Shown one piece after another: positions 31,765 to 42,389 of a DNA stretch of 64,000 nucleotides (within the stretch, counting starts at the first letter, position 1; each line of letters starts with the position of its first letter). Origin of the DNA: Spongiibacter tropicus DSM 19543 (GTDB lineage: Bacteria; Pseudomonadota; Gammaproteobacteria; Pseudomonadales; Spongiibacteraceae); assembly GCF_000420325.1 (NCBI RefSeq), contig NZ_ATUS01000001.1:1926463-1990462 (forward strand). Direction: 5' to 3'. Position numbers and translations under genes: made by a program. Below the pieces are notes generated by a model that had not been told where the DNA came from, did not search any database, and saw nothing but the letters and a program-made list of their open reading frames with translations.

Positions 31765-32913
31765 CTATTTTTCTGCCTCGGCATTGCCTCGACAGCAATG
31801 TTCCACGTGAAACCTTTTCACTTTTTCAGCGCAAGCAAACCACGCCTCGTCCAGATCGGACTCATCTATGGATGTTGCAAAAACCTGCGCGCCCAACTGG
31901 GACACCACCGAAAACAGAGCAGCTCTACGCTGTCTGTCCAGCTCAGCCGGGAGGTCATCCAGCAGCAACGCCACATCCAAACCCTCGGCGATCAACATCT
32001 TCGCCTGCGCCAATTTCAACGCGCAAACAACGGTTTTTATCTGCCCTCTGGATAACACATCCTGAGCGGGCAAACCGCTCATGGAAAAGCGGATATCGGC
32101 ACGATGAGGCCCAACTCGGGTAAATCCCTGCCTGGCATCCTGCTCCCGAGCCTGCTCCAAAATCTGGAGAAGGGAACTTTCACCGCCTTCACCCTCGCGA
32201 TCATCCCAGCCGGGCGAAAAGCGCATCGACAAGGACACATCATGCCCCTGGAAAGACGCGTCACCCAAGCTTGCCAGCAATTCGGCGGAAATTGCCTGAT
32301 ACGCCTTTTCCGTCAACTCGAACTGCCGCCTGCGCATGGCCGTAATTTTAGCCCCTGTCAGCGCGATTTCTTCTTCCCAGGGCGCCAGCATGGAAGGGGA
32401 TAGTTTACCACGTCTGAGGAGGGCATTTCGCTGTTTCAACGCCTTTCTATAACGACTCCACTCCTGATAAAAGCCTAGATGTTTCACGTGGAACACTGAC
32501 CAGTCCAAAAACTGGCGCCTAACTGCTGGGGCGCCCTCCAGCAACATAAAACTATCGGGATTGATCAACTGAACCGGCAACAGACCGGAAAGATCGGTAA
32601 AGGAGCGCAATCGCTCGCCGCCGTATTTAAGCACCAGCGACTTATCCTTCCCCCGTTGAATACCGAGATTCCGACGGTCTCCCCCCGAATCAAGCAACGC
32701 GCGGACGACCAATGCTGGCGAGTCAAACTGGATGATGCTTTCCACCTGCCGCGACCGAAACGATCGCGTCAACGAAAGCATATGAATCGCTTCAAGGATA
32801 GAGGTTTTCCCACTGCCATTACGGCCATGGATTAAATTGAACTGATCCAGATCTTCCAAACTGGCTTGTGCCAGATTGCGGAAGTGAGACAGATGCAACT
32901 CACGGATCAACAT
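31765..32913 (-). CDS. recF: DNA replication and repair protein RecF
   Basis: The ATG at 32913 gives a 382-residue SMC-like ATPase beginning MLIRELHLSHFRNL. The Walker A HGRNGSGKTS lies at about residues 29-38, the signature QDVLSRGQIKTVVCALKLAQ in the C-terminal half, and the Walker B region ALLLDDLPAELD after it. RecF helps load RecA at gaps through RecFOR. An upstream TTG at 32937 is in frame but adds unrelated residues. No clear ribosome binding site precedes the ATG, and a terminator-like hairpin separates it from dnaN, so expression is probably low. Two parS-like sites lie within the gene. Confidence 0.96.
   Translation of the reverse strand: MLIRELHLSHFRNLAQASLEDLDQFNLIHGRNGSGKTSILEAIHMLSLTRSFRSRQVESIIQFDSPALVVRALLDSGGDRRNLGIQRGKDKSLVLKYGGERLRSFTDLSGLLPVQLINPDSFMLLEGAPAVRRQFLDWSVFHVKHLGFYQEWSRYRKALKQRNALLRRGKLSPSMLAPWEEEIALTGAKITAMRRRQFELTEKAYQAISAELLASLGDASFQGHDVSLSMRFSPGWDDREGEGGESSLLQILEQAREQDARQGFTRVGPHRADIRFSMSGLPAQDVLSRGQIKTVVCALKLAQAKMLIAEGLDVALLLDDLPAELDRQRRAALFSVVSQLGAQVFATSIDESDLDEAWFACAEKVKRFHVEHCCRGNAEAEK
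31799..31814. promoter_or_regulatory. parS-like ParB binding site 1 (inside recF)
   Basis: TGTTCCACGTGAAACC matches the consensus TGTTTCACGTGAAACA at 14 of 16 positions, counted by eye, with an intact CACGTG core. It lies in the 3' end of recF; parA-parB are encoded about 18.5 kb away. Confidence 0.75.
32480..32495. promoter_or_regulatory. parS-like ParB binding site 2 (inside recF)
   Basis: TGTTTCACGTGGAACA matches the parS consensus at 15 of 16 positions. It is 681 bases from the first site. Two such matches within one gene near the origin are unlikely by chance. Confidence 0.85.
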
Positions 32914-32934
32914 GAAAATAGAAGGGCTACAATA

Positions 32935-32960
32935 CAAAAACGGCTGCCCGAAGACAGCCG
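32935..32960 (-). terminator. Terminator-like hairpin between dnaN and recF
   Basis: Read on the minus strand, CGGCTGTC and GGCAGCCG pair around a TTCG loop and are followed by TTTTT. It lies just after the dnaN stop. It should end or attenuate transcription before recF and gyrB. Confidence 0.75.
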
Positions 32961-32992
32961 ATTGACGTTATTGCGGGTCGCAATCGCTGGCA

Positions 32993-34105
32993 TTACAGCC
33001 TCATCGGCATAACAACGTACTGGCTGTCGCTGTTTTCGGCTTCTTCGACCAACGCCGAGCTATTGGAATCAGACATGGTGAACTTCACCGATTCGCTATT
33101 GATCGCAGACAGCACGTCCAGCAGATAGCTCACGTTGAAGCCGATTTCCAGGCTATCGCCCTCGTAGTCCACGGCCACGATTTCTTCGGCTTCTTCCTGC
33201 TCGGGGTTGTTAGCCACAATCTGCAGGTTGCCAGAGGTCAGCAACAGGCGGATGCCGCGGTATTTTTCGTTCGACAAAATCGCTGTGCGCGCAAATGCCT
33301 GCTTGAGATCAGCACGGCTACCGAGAACCACCTTGCTACCACCGCGTGGCAACACACGCTCATAATCCGGAAACTTGCCGTCGATCAACTTGGACGTAAA
33401 CGTGAACTCCGGCGTGACAACTCGAATATGATTACTGCCCACGAATAACTCGGCGTCTTCATTTTCATTGATGAGCAGCCTGCCCAACTCGATAACGCCT
33501 TTCCTTGGGAGAATGACCTGAGCCGTGTTGCTGACATTAATATCACCTTTGAGGCTAGCCATGGCCAGGCGATGCCCGTCAGTGGCCACCACCCGCAACA
33601 TCCCGTTGCTCACTTCGAACAGCATTCCATTGAGGTAATAACGGACATCCTGCTGAGCCATCGCAAAACTGGTACGCTCAATCAGACGCTTAAGATCGCC
33701 TTGCTTGAGGGTAAAACGCTGCCCCCCGTGTCCTTGTTCAACACTGGGGAAATCACTGGCGGGAAGAGTGGACAGCTGAAACCGGCTGCGGCCGGACTTG
33801 ATGATCAGCTTCTGTTCGTCTTGGCTGACATCAATAACCGCTCCATCAGGCAGCGCTTTACAAATATCCACCAGCTTTTTGGCAGGAACGGTAATTTCGC
33901 CCGTTTCCAGACCCGCTGATGCTTCACCCAGATCAACGCGACCGATAAGCTCAACCTCAAGGTCCGTCCCTGTCAGTGAAAGCTGTTGACCATCCAGCAC
34001 TAGCTGCACATTGGCGAGAATGGGAAGGGTCTGGCGGCGCTCCACCACACCGGCTACTAGGTTCAGGGGTTTGATGAGGGCGTCCCTGGATATGGAAAAT
34101 TTCAT
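32993..34105 (-). CDS. dnaN: DNA polymerase III beta subunit (sliding clamp)
   Basis: A 370-residue clamp protein starting MKFSISRDALIKPLNLVAGV. It has the three repeated clamp domains and the typical C-terminal VMPMRL ending, which forms part of the peptide-binding pocket. It tethers Pol III to DNA. It lies about 100 bases downstream of dnaA on the same strand and is followed by a UUCG-loop terminator. Confidence 0.98.
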   Translation of the reverse strand: MKFSISRDALIKPLNLVAGVVERRQTLPILANVQLVLDGQQLSLTGTDLEVELIGRVDLGEASAGLETGEITVPAKKLVDICKALPDGAVIDVSQDEQKLIIKSGRSRFQLSTLPASDFPSVEQGHGGQRFTLKQGDLKRLIERTSFAMAQQDVRYYLNGMLFEVSNGMLRVVATDGHRLAMASLKGDINVSNTAQVILPRKGVIELGRLLINENEDAELFVGSNHIRVVTPEFTFTSKLIDGKFPDYERVLPRGGSKVVLGSRADLKQAFARTAILSNEKYRGIRLLLTSGNLQIVANNPEQEEAEEIVAVDYEGDSLEIGFNVSYLLDVLSAINSESVKFTMSDSNSSALVEEAENSDSQYVVMPMRL

Positions 34106-34206
34106 CGTCTATCGTCCCGTTATTCGTATTAACCGCCAAGCGCCGAGCTGCGCTGGTGAAAAAGCTGGAATCTCTACACTTTATTACAAAAAGTGCATTA
34201 AAAACA

Positions 34207-35679
34207 TCATGTTGTCAGCAGCCGGATCAAATTCTTGTAGTCCTCGCGAATGTCACCATCGCTATCCCGCAACTCTTTGATTTTCCGGCAGGCATGAAGC
34301 ACAGTGGTGTGGTCCCGACCACCAAATCCCTCGCCAATTTCCGGCAAGCTATGGTTCGTCAGCTCTTTTGACAGCGCCATGGCCAACTGACGGGGCCGCG
34401 CCACCGAACGACTGCGCCGCTTTGACATCAGATCAGAAATCTTGATCTTGTAATACTCCGCCACCGTCCGCTGAATATTATCGAGACTCACCTGTTTATC
34501 CTGCAAGGCAAGCAAATCTTTGAGGGATTCCTTAATCAGCGGAATATCAATGGGGCGCGCCATGAACCGTGAGCTGGCAATCACGCGCTTCAGCACACCT
34601 TCCAGCTCCCGCACATTGGAACGAACACGCTGCGCAATAAAGAAAGCCGCGTCGGAGGGTAGGGCGATCTTCTCTTGCTCGGCCTTCTTCAACAGAATCG
34701 CCACTCGGGTCTCAAGCTCCGGCGGCTCCACCGCTACAGTGAGCCCCCAACCAAAGCGCGATTTCAAGCGCTCCTCCAAACCCTTTATCTCCTTGGGATA
34801 GCGATCGCAGGTCAAAATCATCTGCTGACCACCCTCCAACAGGGCATTAAAGGTGTGGAAAAACTCTTCCTGAGACCGCTCCTTGCCGGAGAAGAACTGA
34901 ATATCGTCAATGAGCAGCGCGTCCACCGACCGGTAGTACCGCTTGAATTCATTGATCGCATTAAGCTGTAGCGCCTTCACCATGTCGGCCACAAAACGCT
35001 CAGAGTGCAAATAGACAACGCGGGCATTGGGGTTTTGCTGCATCAGTGAATTGCCCACTGCGTGCATCAAATGCGTTTTACCCAAACCGACACCCCCATA
35101 TAAGAACAAAGGGTTATAGGCTCGCCCGGGGTTTTCCGCTACCTGACTGGCAGCAGCTCTCGCCAACTGGTTGGATTTGCCTTCCACAAAGGTTTCAAAC
35201 GTATAGGCATCCATCAGGGAGCTCTGGTGACGGATCCCCCCCTCAACCTCTACCTGGCGCTGAACTGCCGGCGCGACGGGCGAGCTTGCAACAACAGGCT
35301 CAGGTTCACGGTATCCGGGATCCTCTATAAATTCGTCCTGAACAGATGCTAGGGGTGCCATCGCCGCGCCAGGCGTCGACGCTAGCGCTGTGGTCACCGG
35401 GGGAGCGGGGGGCACAGAGACCGGCGGCGGCTGACGATCAGCGACTGCAAGCTCAATATTGATGGGCATTTCTTCGGGAGAAAACTCCGATACCAGCTCC
35501 CGAATACGTGCAAAGAAACGGTCATTGACCCAATCGCGCACGAAGCGGTTTGGTGCCAGCAAGCGGATCCAGCCGTCGCCAACTTCAAGCCGCAACGGAC
35601 GAATCCAAGTGTTAAATTGCTGAGCTGGCAGTTCTTCTTGCAAATGACCGACGCAACGCTGCCATGTACCCTCAGACAA
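34207..35679 (-). CDS. dnaA: Chromosomal replication initiator DnaA
   Basis: A 490-residue initiator. Domain I covers residues 1-80 ([17 protein letters not shown]). A Pro/Ala-rich domain II linker (about 82-150) leads to the AAA+ domain III with Walker A GGVGLGKT (195-202) and Walker B LLIDDIQF. Domain IV carries the DnaA-box-binding signature [15 protein letters not shown]. The start is TTG at 35679 with GGAG seven bases upstream (35687-35690). The N-terminus then aligns with Pseudomonas DnaA, so the TTG start is well supported and may limit DnaA level. Its upstream region contains the DnaA boxes of the putative oriC. Confidence 0.98.
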   Translation of the reverse strand: MSEGTWQRCVGHLQEELPAQQFNTWIRPLRLEVGDGWIRLLAPNRFVRDWVNDRFFARIRELVSEFSPEEMPINIELAVADRQPPPVSVPPAPPVTTALASTPGAAMAPLASVQDEFIEDPGYREPEPVVASSPVAPAVQRQVEVEGGIRHQSSLMDAYTFETFVEGKSNQLARAAASQVAENPGRAYNPLFLYGGVGLGKTHLMHAVGNSLMQQNPNARVVYLHSERFVADMVKALQLNAINEFKRYYRSVDALLIDDIQFFSGKERSQEEFFHTFNALLEGGQQMILTCDRYPKEIKGLEERLKSRFGWGLTVAVEPPELETRVAILLKKAEQEKIALPSDAAFFIAQRVRSNVRELEGVLKRVIASSRFMARPIDIPLIKESLKDLLALQDKQVSLDNIQRTVAEYYKIKISDLMSKRRSRSVARPRQLAMALSKELTNHSLPEIGEGFGGRDHTTVLHACRKIKELRDSDGDIREDYKNLIRLLTT

Positions 35680-36249
35680 AATTTCGCTCCTACTTTCTTA
35701 TATCCACGATAGACCCCGCCGTAAGCCCTGCGGCCAATAATCAAAGGGCCCAACAATCACAGGCGATACGGTCGGTCGGGTCGGGCTGTTCACTTTCGCT
35801 TACATGCCAACCCGGCATCCTCAATGCCCTGAAAACCCCAGAGCAGACCGCTGATTCTACGCCCAAGCAATGGGGTTATCCACACTTATCTTGATTTTAT
35901 CAACAGCAAGAACAAACAAAAAAAGACTATTTTTTCAATGAGATATAGTAACAAAAAGGCGTTCACCAACGACGACACTAACAAAAATGTGGATAACTCT
36001 GTGACCTCCCTGTGGATACAATGTGCAAAGCATGTGACAAGGCGATATTCTGAGCAGCACAGGCGCTGCCCAGTCTCTTGCAAAAACCCCGCAGGCCGCA
36101 AAATTAAAGGCTCTGCAGGCATTGCTATTCCCTCAGCCCTCCACTAAAATTCGCGATCCGATTTTTTGCCGCCCAGGCCCGGCTTCCGGTCTGGCGTCAG
36201 CAAGCACGAGGTGCTCCTGGCGAATCCGACACCACGAACGGACAGAACG
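35680..36249. other. oriC: Putative oriC region between dnaA and rpmH
   Basis: This 570-base gap lies between divergent dnaA and rpmH, the Pseudomonas-type origin position. DnaA boxes read by eye are TTATCCACA at 35876-35884 (+), TGTGGATAA at 35988-35996 (-), TGTGGATAC at 36011-36019 (one mismatch) and TTATCAACA at 35897-35905 (one mismatch). An AT-rich stretch (about 35885-35990, with poly-A and TATTTTTTCAATGAG) could be the unwinding element. 35680-35870 is the dnaA leader and holds nothing else I can name. The end next to rpmH carries a promoter. Confidence 0.75.
36122..36150 (+). promoter_or_regulatory. Probable sigma-70 promoter for rpmH
   Basis: TTGCTA (36122-36127) and TAAAAT (36145-36150) are separated by 17 bases, about 100 bases upstream of the rpmH start. 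It probably drives rpmH-rnpA-yidD-yidC-mnmE. Confidence 0.55.
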
Positions 36250-36387
36250 ATGAGCAAAAGAACTTTTCAACCCAGCAACCTGAAACGCGCCCGTACTCAC
36301 GGTTTCCGCGCTCGTATGGCAACCAAAAACGGCCGCAAGGTGATCAACCGTCGTCGTGCCAAAGGCCGCGCCGTACTGTCAGCCTAA
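36250..36387 (+). CDS. rpmH: 50S ribosomal protein L34
   Basis: A 45-residue basic protein starting [20 protein letters not shown] and continuing with the invariant [11 protein letters not shown] and RRRAKGR. It is one residue longer than the common 44-residue form because of the Ser after Met. The start is ATG 36250. It is the first gene of the rpmH-rnpA-yidD-yidC-mnmE operon, whose order is conserved across bacteria. Confidence 0.98.
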   Translation: MSKRTFQPSNLKRARTHGFRARMATKNGRKVINRRRAKGRAVLSA

Positions 36388-36416
36388 TCCATCACGCAGG
36401 TAATGCTGGTATTGCA

Positions 36417-36794
36417 GTGGACTTCTGCTTTGATAAATCACTGCGACTACTCAATGCCGGCGATTACCAGGCGGTCTTTGATCATTCTCGTCTGAAGGTC
36501 TCGACCGCCGAGCTGCTGTTTCTCGCCAACAATAATGGTCTGGATCACCCGCGTCTGGGCTTAGTGATTGCCAAAAAGAATGTGCGCCTTGCCGTTCAAC
36601 GCAATCGCGTAAAGCGCATTATTCGAGAAAGCTTCCGCCTACAGCGGTCGCGATTGCCCGGTATCGATGTTATTGTGCTGGCTCGTCGGGGAGTAGACCA
36701 ACTCGACAACGCCGAGCTTCACCGCTGCTGCAAGCAGTTGTGGCGACAGCTTGAAAAACGCGCCGAGAAGCAGCTTCGCCAGCGAGAGGACTGA
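36417..36794 (+). CDS. rnpA: Ribonuclease P protein component
   Basis: A 125-residue basic protein starting at GTG 36417 ([20 protein letters not shown]). The RNR signature is present as [19 protein letters not shown], which contacts the RNase P RNA. Preceding [13 protein letters not shown] is typical. It matures tRNA 5' ends together with the RnpB RNA, which is not in this window. It lies 29 bases after rpmH and is followed four bases later by yidD. Confidence 0.96.
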   Translation: MDFCFDKSLRLLNAGDYQAVFDHSRLKVSTAELLFLANNNGLDHPRLGLVIAKKNVRLAVQRNRVKRIIRESFRLQRSRLPGIDVIVLARRGVDQLDNAELHRCCKQLWRQLEKRAEKQLRQRED

Positions 36795-36798
36795 CGCC

Positions 36799-37059
36799 TT
36801 GCAGCGCCTATTAATTGCCTGCATTACGTTTTACCGGCTGTGCATCAGTCCGCTGATGGCACCGCACTGCCGTTTCTATCCCACGTGTTCACACTACGCT
36901 GCCGAAGCCATCTCCCGCCACGGCGCCTTGCGAGGCACCTGGCTCAGTGTGCGCCGCATCGGGCGCTGCCACCCCTTCCACCCCGGTGGCTATGATCCGG
37001 TTCCACCCTGTCCGCACTGCGACAACCATTCCAATTCCACCAAGGCTATCAAGCAATGA
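36799..37059 (+). CDS. yidD: Membrane protein insertion efficiency factor YidD
   Basis: An 86-residue protein starting at TTG 36799 ([18 protein letters not shown]) with a GAGAGGA ribosome binding site inside the rnpA end. Its hallmark is [47 protein letters not shown], with three conserved Cys. It assists YidC-dependent membrane insertion. It overlaps the yidC start by four bases (ATGA). The frame is open further upstream within rnpA, but homology begins at the TTG. Confidence 0.93.
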   Translation: MQRLLIACITFYRLCISPLMAPHCRFYPTCSHYAAEAISRHGALRGTWLSVRRIGRCHPFHPGGYDPVPPCPHCDNHSNSTKAIKQ

Positions 37060-38747
37060 TTGATATTCAGCGCTACCTTCTTATTGCCGCTATCGCCGCC
37101 TTATCGGTGATGCTGCTCGTCGAGTGGAAAAACTTCGACGTTTCACCGAACGCGCCGCTGGCGGCCGCCGCCGATGTTGATACAAACACCTCTGAGCCGG
37201 CAGCGGACCTGCCATCCACCGAGGCCAACGGCGAGCTGCCCGCGGCACACGATGATGTGGCCGAGGCAATGCCTGAGCTCTCGAGCGGCACCACCAGTAA
37301 CGCCCGCTATGTGACGCTGAAAAGCGATGTGCTGGATCTGAAAATTGACCTTCAAGGCGGCGACATTGTGTACGCCGCCATGCTTGAGCACAAAGACGGC
37401 CTGGAATCAGACGATGCCTTTGTCCTGCTGGAGAACAACCAGCGCCGCCGCTTCACCGCCCAGAGCGGCTTGATCGGCAAAAATGCCACGGATACCGCTG
37501 ATGGCCGCCCCCGCTTCCGCGCCGCCGAGGAAAACCTGACTCTCGCCGACGGTGAAGACAGTGTGAGCATTGACCTTCACTACGCCTACAGTGACGACAT
37601 CAGCATTATCAAACGCTTTACCCTGCAGCGCGGTGACTATCTGATCGGCATGAAATACCTGATCGATAACCGCTCTACTGAGCCGTTCTCTGCGCAACTG
37701 TTCGGCCAACTGAAGCGCGGCAACAGCGCTGACCCCAGTGTCAATAACGACGGTCTGTTCGCCATGAAGCCGTTTATCGGCGTGGCCTACGCCACCAGCG
37801 AAGACCCCTACAATAAGCGTCCCTTCCAAAAACTGCGCGACAAGCCTGTTAAGGAAGAAATGGAAGGGGGCTGGATCGCTATCATTCAGCACTATTTTGT
37901 GAGTGCGTGGGTACCCGACCAATCGGCCAGCAACCGCTTCAATACCGTTGTCACCAGCAACGACATGAATATTGCCCGCTTTACCTCCCCCGCAACTAGC
38001 GTGGCAGCAGGCACGCAGGGTGACATCGACGCCGCTATTTATATCGGCCCCAAAGACCAGTATCGACTGGAAGAAATATCCCCCGGCCTCGAGTTGACCG
38101 TGGATTACGGCTGGCTATGGTGGATTGCCCAACCCCTGTTCTGGCTGCTGACAAAAATCCACGGTGTGTTCGGCAACTGGGGCTGGTCGATTATCGTACT
38201 GACGCTGATGGTGAAGATTGCCTTCTTCCAACTCAACGCCAAAGCCTTTACCTCAATGGCCAATATGCGTCGTGTTCAGCCCAAACTCATGGAATTGCGC
38301 GAGCGCTACGCCGACGACCGTCAGAAACAGTCGCAAGCCATGATGGAGCTGTATAAGAAGGAAAAAATCAATCCCATTGGCGGCTGCCTACCCATGCTGG
38401 TGCAAATGCCCGTGTTCATTGCGCTCTACTGGGTATTGATGGAGAGTGTAGAACTTCGCCACGCCCCATTCATGCTGTGGATTAACGACCTCTCGGCGAT
38501 GGACCCTTACTTTATTCTGCCGCTGATCATGGGCGTCTCCATGTTCATACAGCAGAAGCTTAATCCGCCACCGGCTGACCCGATGCAGGCGAAGATCATG
38601 CAATGGATGCCCATTGTGTTCACCTTCTTCTTCCTGTTCTTCCCTGCGGGTCTGGTGCTGTACTGGGTCGTCAACAACACCCTGTCGATTGTGCAGCAAT
38701 ACATCATCACGCGGCGCATTGAAAAAGCCGGTCTTTCGACCCGCTGA
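37056..38747 (+). CDS. yidC: Membrane protein insertase YidC
   Basis: A 563-residue insertase of the Gram-negative type. It has an N-terminal signal-anchor helix ([18 protein letters not shown]), a large periplasmic beta domain (about residues 60-340) and the conserved five-helix core near the C-terminus ([66 protein letters not shown]). The linker after the first helix is unusually rich in Ala, Asp and Glu. It inserts inner-membrane proteins alone or with SecYEG. Translation is coupled to yidD. Confidence 0.98.
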   Translation: MIDIQRYLLIAAIAALSVMLLVEWKNFDVSPNAPLAAAADVDTNTSEPAADLPSTEANGELPAAHDDVAEAMPELSSGTTSNARYVTLKSDVLDLKIDLQGGDIVYAAMLEHKDGLESDDAFVLLENNQRRRFTAQSGLIGKNATDTADGRPRFRAAEENLTLADGEDSVSIDLHYAYSDDISIIKRFTLQRGDYLIGMKYLIDNRSTEPFSAQLFGQLKRGNSADPSVNNDGLFAMKPFIGVAYATSEDPYNKRPFQKLRDKPVKEEMEGGWIAIIQHYFVSAWVPDQSASNRFNTVVTSNDMNIARFTSPATSVAAGTQGDIDAAIYIGPKDQYRLEEISPGLELTVDYGWLWWIAQPLFWLLTKIHGVFGNWGWSIIVLTLMVKIAFFQLNAKAFTSMANMRRVQPKLMELRERYADDRQKQSQAMMELYKKEKINPIGGCLPMLVQMPVFIALYWVLMESVELRHAPFMLWINDLSAMDPYFILPLIMGVSMFIQQKLNPPPADPMQAKIMQWMPIVFTFFFLFFPAGLVLYWVVNNTLSIVQQYIITRRIEKAGLSTR

Positions 38748-38749
38748 TT

Positions 38750-40102
38750 ATGAGCCGCAGCGATACCATCGCCGCCATTGCCACGCCTCCCGGCAAGGGC
38801 GGCGTCGGCATCGTGCGTATTTCCGGCCCCGACGCTCTTCGCATTGCCCAGGCGCTGATGAGCCGGGCACCGGAACCACGCCGCGCCCACTTTGCCCACT
38901 TCCGGGAAGTGCTCGACGGCCAGACCGATGTGATCGATCAGGGCCTTGCGCTCTACTTTCCCGGCCCCAATTCTTTTACCGGCGAAGACGTGCTGGAACT
39001 CCAGGGTCACGGTGGCCCGGTAATTATGGATCGGCTGCTGAAAGCCTGTCTTCGCGCTGGCGCGCGCATGGCCCGACCCGGAGAGTTCTCCGAACGCGCC
39101 TTCCTCAACAATAAAATTGACCTGACCCAGGCAGAAGCCATTGCCGATCTGATCGACAGCGCGTCAGAACAGGCCGCCCGTCAGGCCATGCGATCGCTGG
39201 ACGGCGCCTTCAGCCGCGAAATTGATCAACTGGTGGAAGCCGTTACCGTCCTGCGCATCTATGTTGAGGCCGCCATCGACTTTCCCGAAGAGGAGATCGA
39301 TTTTATCAGCGACCGTCGCATCGCCGACGACCTCGACAACATCAAACACCAATTGGACCGGGTAAGGGCGTCCGCTCGACAGGGTAGCCTGATGCGCGAT
39401 GGTATGACCGTTGTCATCGCCGGCAAGCCGAATGCCGGTAAATCCAGCCTTCTCAACGCCTTGGCCGGGAGAGAATCGGCCATCGTCACGGATATTGCAG
39501 GCACCACCCGGGATGTTCTGCGCGAAAATATTCTTATCGACGGTATGCCACTGCACATCATCGATACGGCCGGTCTCCGCGACAGCGATGATCCGGTAGA
39601 ACAGGAGGGCATTCGCCGCGCCTGGCAGGAAATCGACAAGGCCGACCGCATTCTGTTGATTGTGGACAGCAACCAGAGCGACAACGCCAGCATACCGGAG
39701 GCGTTCCAAGCTCACGCCAACAACGGAAAACTCAGCCTGATTTTCAACAAATGCGATCTCAGCGGACAGACGCCGAGAGAGGAAGAGGGCGAACCACCAC
39801 GACTCTACCTCAGCGCGAAGCAGGGTGACGGTATTGAACTGCTGCGGGAACATCTGAAAAAGTGTGTTGGCTTTGAAGACGGCGACAGTCCCTATATCGC
39901 TCGCCGCCGTCATATCGAAGCACTGGAGACCGCCCAGCAGCACCTCCAGGAAGGCGAGCAGCAACTGCGGGAATTTCAGGCCGGAGAGTTACTCGCCGAA
40001 GAACTGCGGCTGGTCCAGCAAAGCCTGTCGGAAATCACCGGCGCATTTAGCTCTGACGACCTGCTGGGCAGAATCTTTTCCAGTTTCTGTATCGGTAAAT
40101 AA
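38750..40102 (+). CDS. mnmE: tRNA modification GTPase MnmE
   Basis: A 450-residue GTPase. It has an N-terminal folate-binding domain (residues 1-118), a helical domain, and a G domain with G1 GKPNAGKS (225-232), G3 DTAGLRDS and G4 NKCD. The C-terminal signature [13 protein letters not shown] contains the conserved Cys. With MnmG (encoded at 47.7 kb) it makes the cmnm5 modification at U34 of certain tRNAs. It starts two bases after the yidC stop and is convergent with the arsenite transporter gene, with only four bases between. Confidence 0.98.
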   Translation: MSRSDTIAAIATPPGKGGVGIVRISGPDALRIAQALMSRAPEPRRAHFAHFREVLDGQTDVIDQGLALYFPGPNSFTGEDVLELQGHGGPVIMDRLLKACLRAGARMARPGEFSERAFLNNKIDLTQAEAIADLIDSASEQAARQAMRSLDGAFSREIDQLVEAVTVLRIYVEAAIDFPEEEIDFISDRRIADDLDNIKHQLDRVRASARQGSLMRDGMTVVIAGKPNAGKSSLLNALAGRESAIVTDIAGTTRDVLRENILIDGMPLHIIDTAGLRDSDDPVEQEGIRRAWQEIDKADRILLIVDSNQSDNASIPEAFQAHANNGKLSLIFNKCDLSGQTPREEEGEPPRLYLSAKQGDGIELLREHLKKCVGFEDGDSPYIARRRHIEALETAQQHLQEGEQQLREFQAGELLAEELRLVQQSLSEITGAFSSDDLLGRIFSSFCIGK

Positions 40103-40106
40103 ACAG

Positions 40107-41129
40107 CTATTTCTCGACAAAATACTGACGGCTGCGATTGGCAAAGGCCACCAGCGACAGCATCACCGGCACCTCCACCAAGACCCCGACGACCGTCGCC
40201 AGTGCAGCACCGGAGTGCAGTCCGAACAGGGAAATGGCAACAGCCACGGCCAGTTCAAAGAAGTTGGACGTGCTGATCATACTGGCGGGCGCCGCCACAT
40301 TGTGGGGCAAGCGCAGACGCCAGGCAGCAAAGTAGGCGAGGGCAAAAATGCCGTAGCTTTGTATTAGCAAAGGTACGGCAATCATCAAAATAATCAGCGG
40401 CTGGGCAAACAGGCTCTGTGCCTGAAAACCGAACAACAACACAACGGTTGCCAGCAAGCCGATGATTGACCAAGGTTTCAGGCGCGCAACAAAACCATTG
40501 AGGCGCTGATGGTCGTCTGCACTATCCAGATGACGACGCGTGAGAATCCCGGCAACCAACGGCAACACCACATACAGACCCACTGATAACAGCAGGGTTT
40601 GCCAGGGCACTTGAATATCACTGATACCCAGTAAAAACGCGGTAATCGGCGCAAAGGCAAACACCATAATCAGGTCGTTCACCGACACCTGTACCAACGT
40701 GTAATTTGGGTCACCCTTGGTCAGTTGACTCCATACAAACACCATCGCGGTGCAGGGAGCTACGCCCAGCAGAATCATCCCGGCGATATATTCCCCGGCA
40801 GATTGCGGGTCAACCCAGTCGGCAAACACATACCGGAAAAACAACCAACCCAACAACGCCATGGTAAACGGCTTAATCAACCAGTTGATGGTCAGGGTTA
40901 ACGCCAGCCCTTTGGGTTTTTTACCGACATCGCGCAGCGATGAGAAATCCACCTGAATCATCATGGGATAAATCATCAACCAGATCAGTGCCGCCACCAC
41001 CAGATTGACGTGTGCATACTCCAGCGCAGCTATCTGCGCAAATGCTTCCGGCTGCCAGTTTCCCAACAGCACACCCACCACAATACACAGTCCGACCCAC
41101 AGCGACAGATAGCGCTCGAAGATGCCCAT
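40107..41129 (-). CDS. acr3: Arsenite efflux transporter, ACR3 family
   Basis: A 340-residue membrane protein with ten predicted helices. The ACR3 hallmarks are present: the [17 protein letters not shown] region, [15 protein letters not shown] with the essential Cys in the fourth helix region, and the late [15 protein letters not shown]. It exports arsenite. It is the last gene of a three-gene arsenic operon (arsC-arsH-acr3), ten bases after arsH. ACR3 and ArsB are unrelated transporters with the same role; this is clearly ACR3. Confidence 0.95.
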   Translation of the reverse strand: MGIFERYLSLWVGLCIVVGVLLGNWQPEAFAQIAALEYAHVNLVVAALIWLMIYPMMIQVDFSSLRDVGKKPKGLALTLTINWLIKPFTMALLGWLFFRYVFADWVDPQSAGEYIAGMILLGVAPCTAMVFVWSQLTKGDPNYTLVQVSVNDLIMVFAFAPITAFLLGISDIQVPWQTLLLSVGLYVVLPLVAGILTRRHLDSADDHQRLNGFVARLKPWSIIGLLATVVLLFGFQAQSLFAQPLIILMIAVPLLIQSYGIFALAYFAAWRLRLPHNVAAPASMISTSNFFELAVAVAISLFGLHSGAALATVVGVLVEVPVMLSLVAFANRSRQYFVEK

Positions 41130-41138
41130 AATCGTTCC

Positions 41139-41846
41139 TTAAATATCTGCTTGATTTACACGCGCCATTAATTGCTCTGCACTTTCCACACGTTCGGAAT
41201 AGCGGTCCAGCAAGTACGGGTTATTGTCGCGAGTCAGCAGCGTAAACTTCATTAGCTCCTCCATCACATCCACGATTCGGTTGTAATAGGGTGAGGGCTT
41301 CATTCGATCGTTATCATCAAATTCCAGAAATGCCTTGGGTACCGACGACTGGTTGGGAATCGTCAACATGCGCATCCAGCGGCCCAGTACCCGCAGCTGG
41401 TTGACCACATTAAACGACTGAGAGCCGCCGCAAACCTGCATCACCGCCAGCGTTTTACCCTGTGTCGGCCGCACCGCGCCCAGTGACAGGGGAATCCAGT
41501 CAATCTGCGCTTTCATAATACCGGTCATCGCCCCGTGTCGTTCCGGGGAACACCACACCTGGGCCTCTGACCACATCACCCCCTCCCGCAACTCCTGCAC
41601 CTTGGGGTGCTCGGCATCCTCGCTGTCTGGCAGTGGCAGGCCCGTCGGATCATAGATCCGCGTCTCCGCCCCCATCGCAGCTAGCAGACGGGCACATTCT
41701 TCTACGACCAGACGGCTGAATGAGCGGCTTCTCAACGAGCCATACAACAACAGGACCCGGGGCTTGTGACGACTAGGCACTTTGGCAAATCCATCCTGAC
41801 CCGGCATATGAAATTGATCGGTCTGAATGTTGGGAAGTGCCGTCAT
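41139..41846 (-). CDS. arsH: Arsenical resistance protein ArsH (NADPH-dependent FMN reductase)
   Basis: A 235-residue flavoprotein. The ATG at 41846 overlaps the arsC stop (ATGA). The flavodoxin-like site [20 protein letters not shown] is at about residues 32-51, followed by [26 protein letters not shown] and [18 protein letters not shown], which are characteristic of ArsH. Members oxidise organoarsenicals or reduce quinones and flavins. Longer frames extend upstream into arsC and are not used. Confidence 0.95.
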   Translation of the reverse strand: MTALPNIQTDQFHMPGQDGFAKVPSRHKPRVLLLYGSLRSRSFSRLVVEECARLLAAMGAETRIYDPTGLPLPDSEDAEHPKVQELREGVMWSEAQVWCSPERHGAMTGIMKAQIDWIPLSLGAVRPTQGKTLAVMQVCGGSQSFNVVNQLRVLGRWMRMLTIPNQSSVPKAFLEFDDNDRMKPSPYYNRIVDVMEELMKFTLLTRDNNPYLLDRYSERVESAEQLMARVNQADI

Positions 41847-42313
41847 GATGATTTGGCCCCCAGAGCCTGTAAGGCCGCGGACCAGCGCTCGGGTGGCAGC
41901 GAGGCGACATCCATCAAAACCTCCAGCCGTTGCCGTATCAGCGCGATGCAATCGCCAAAGGCCTGCAAACGATCTTCTTCCGTGCCGTCGAGCGCCGACG
42001 GATCTTTCAGTCCCCAATGAAGCTTGGGCGTAGCGCCCATCCAGAGCGGACATACCTCACCGGCAGCAGCGTCGCAGACGGTGATCACCACATCGGGATT
42101 GAAGTCGCTAAGATCCTGCCAGGAATCGCTTTGTAAACCCTCGGTCGAAATACCTTCCGCTGTCAGTGCCTTAAGCGACTCTGGGTGGACCTCTCCGGCA
42201 GGATCGCTGCCTGCACTGCGAGCTTCAATAAGCCCCTGACCAAAGTGATTGCTGACAGCCTCAGACAGAATGCTTCGGCAGCGGTTATGGGTACAGATAT
42301 AAAGAATTTTCAA
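41843..42313 (-). CDS. arsC: Arsenate reductase ArsC (low-molecular-weight phosphatase/thioredoxin type)
   Basis: The phosphatase-like loop CTHNRCRS (CX5R) lies at the very N-terminus, followed by [22 protein letters not shown]. Further Cys residues occur in [13 protein letters not shown]. This is the thioredoxin-coupled class that reduces arsenate to arsenite for export by ACR3. The TTG at 42313 gives [19 protein letters not shown], the usual N-terminus, for 156 residues. An ATG at 42355 would add fourteen residues and has no better ribosome binding site. It is the first gene of the operon; no arsR gene is nearby. Confidence 0.88.
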   Translation of the reverse strand: MKILYICTHNRCRSILSEAVSNHFGQGLIEARSAGSDPAGEVHPESLKALTAEGISTEGLQSDSWQDLSDFNPDVVITVCDAAAGEVCPLWMGATPKLHWGLKDPSALDGTEEDRLQAFGDCIALIRQRLEVLMDVASLPPERWSAALQALGAKSS

Positions 42314-42389
42314 AACGCGTTCTCTGCTAACAGAAAATAGCCGGATGCGGGCCATAGCATGACAAGGGGAAAGCTATATATACGATATT

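Noticed and set aside
36892-36897. CACGTG inside yidD as a third parS site
   Set aside because: The flanks (TATCC before, TTCAC after) do not match the parS arms.
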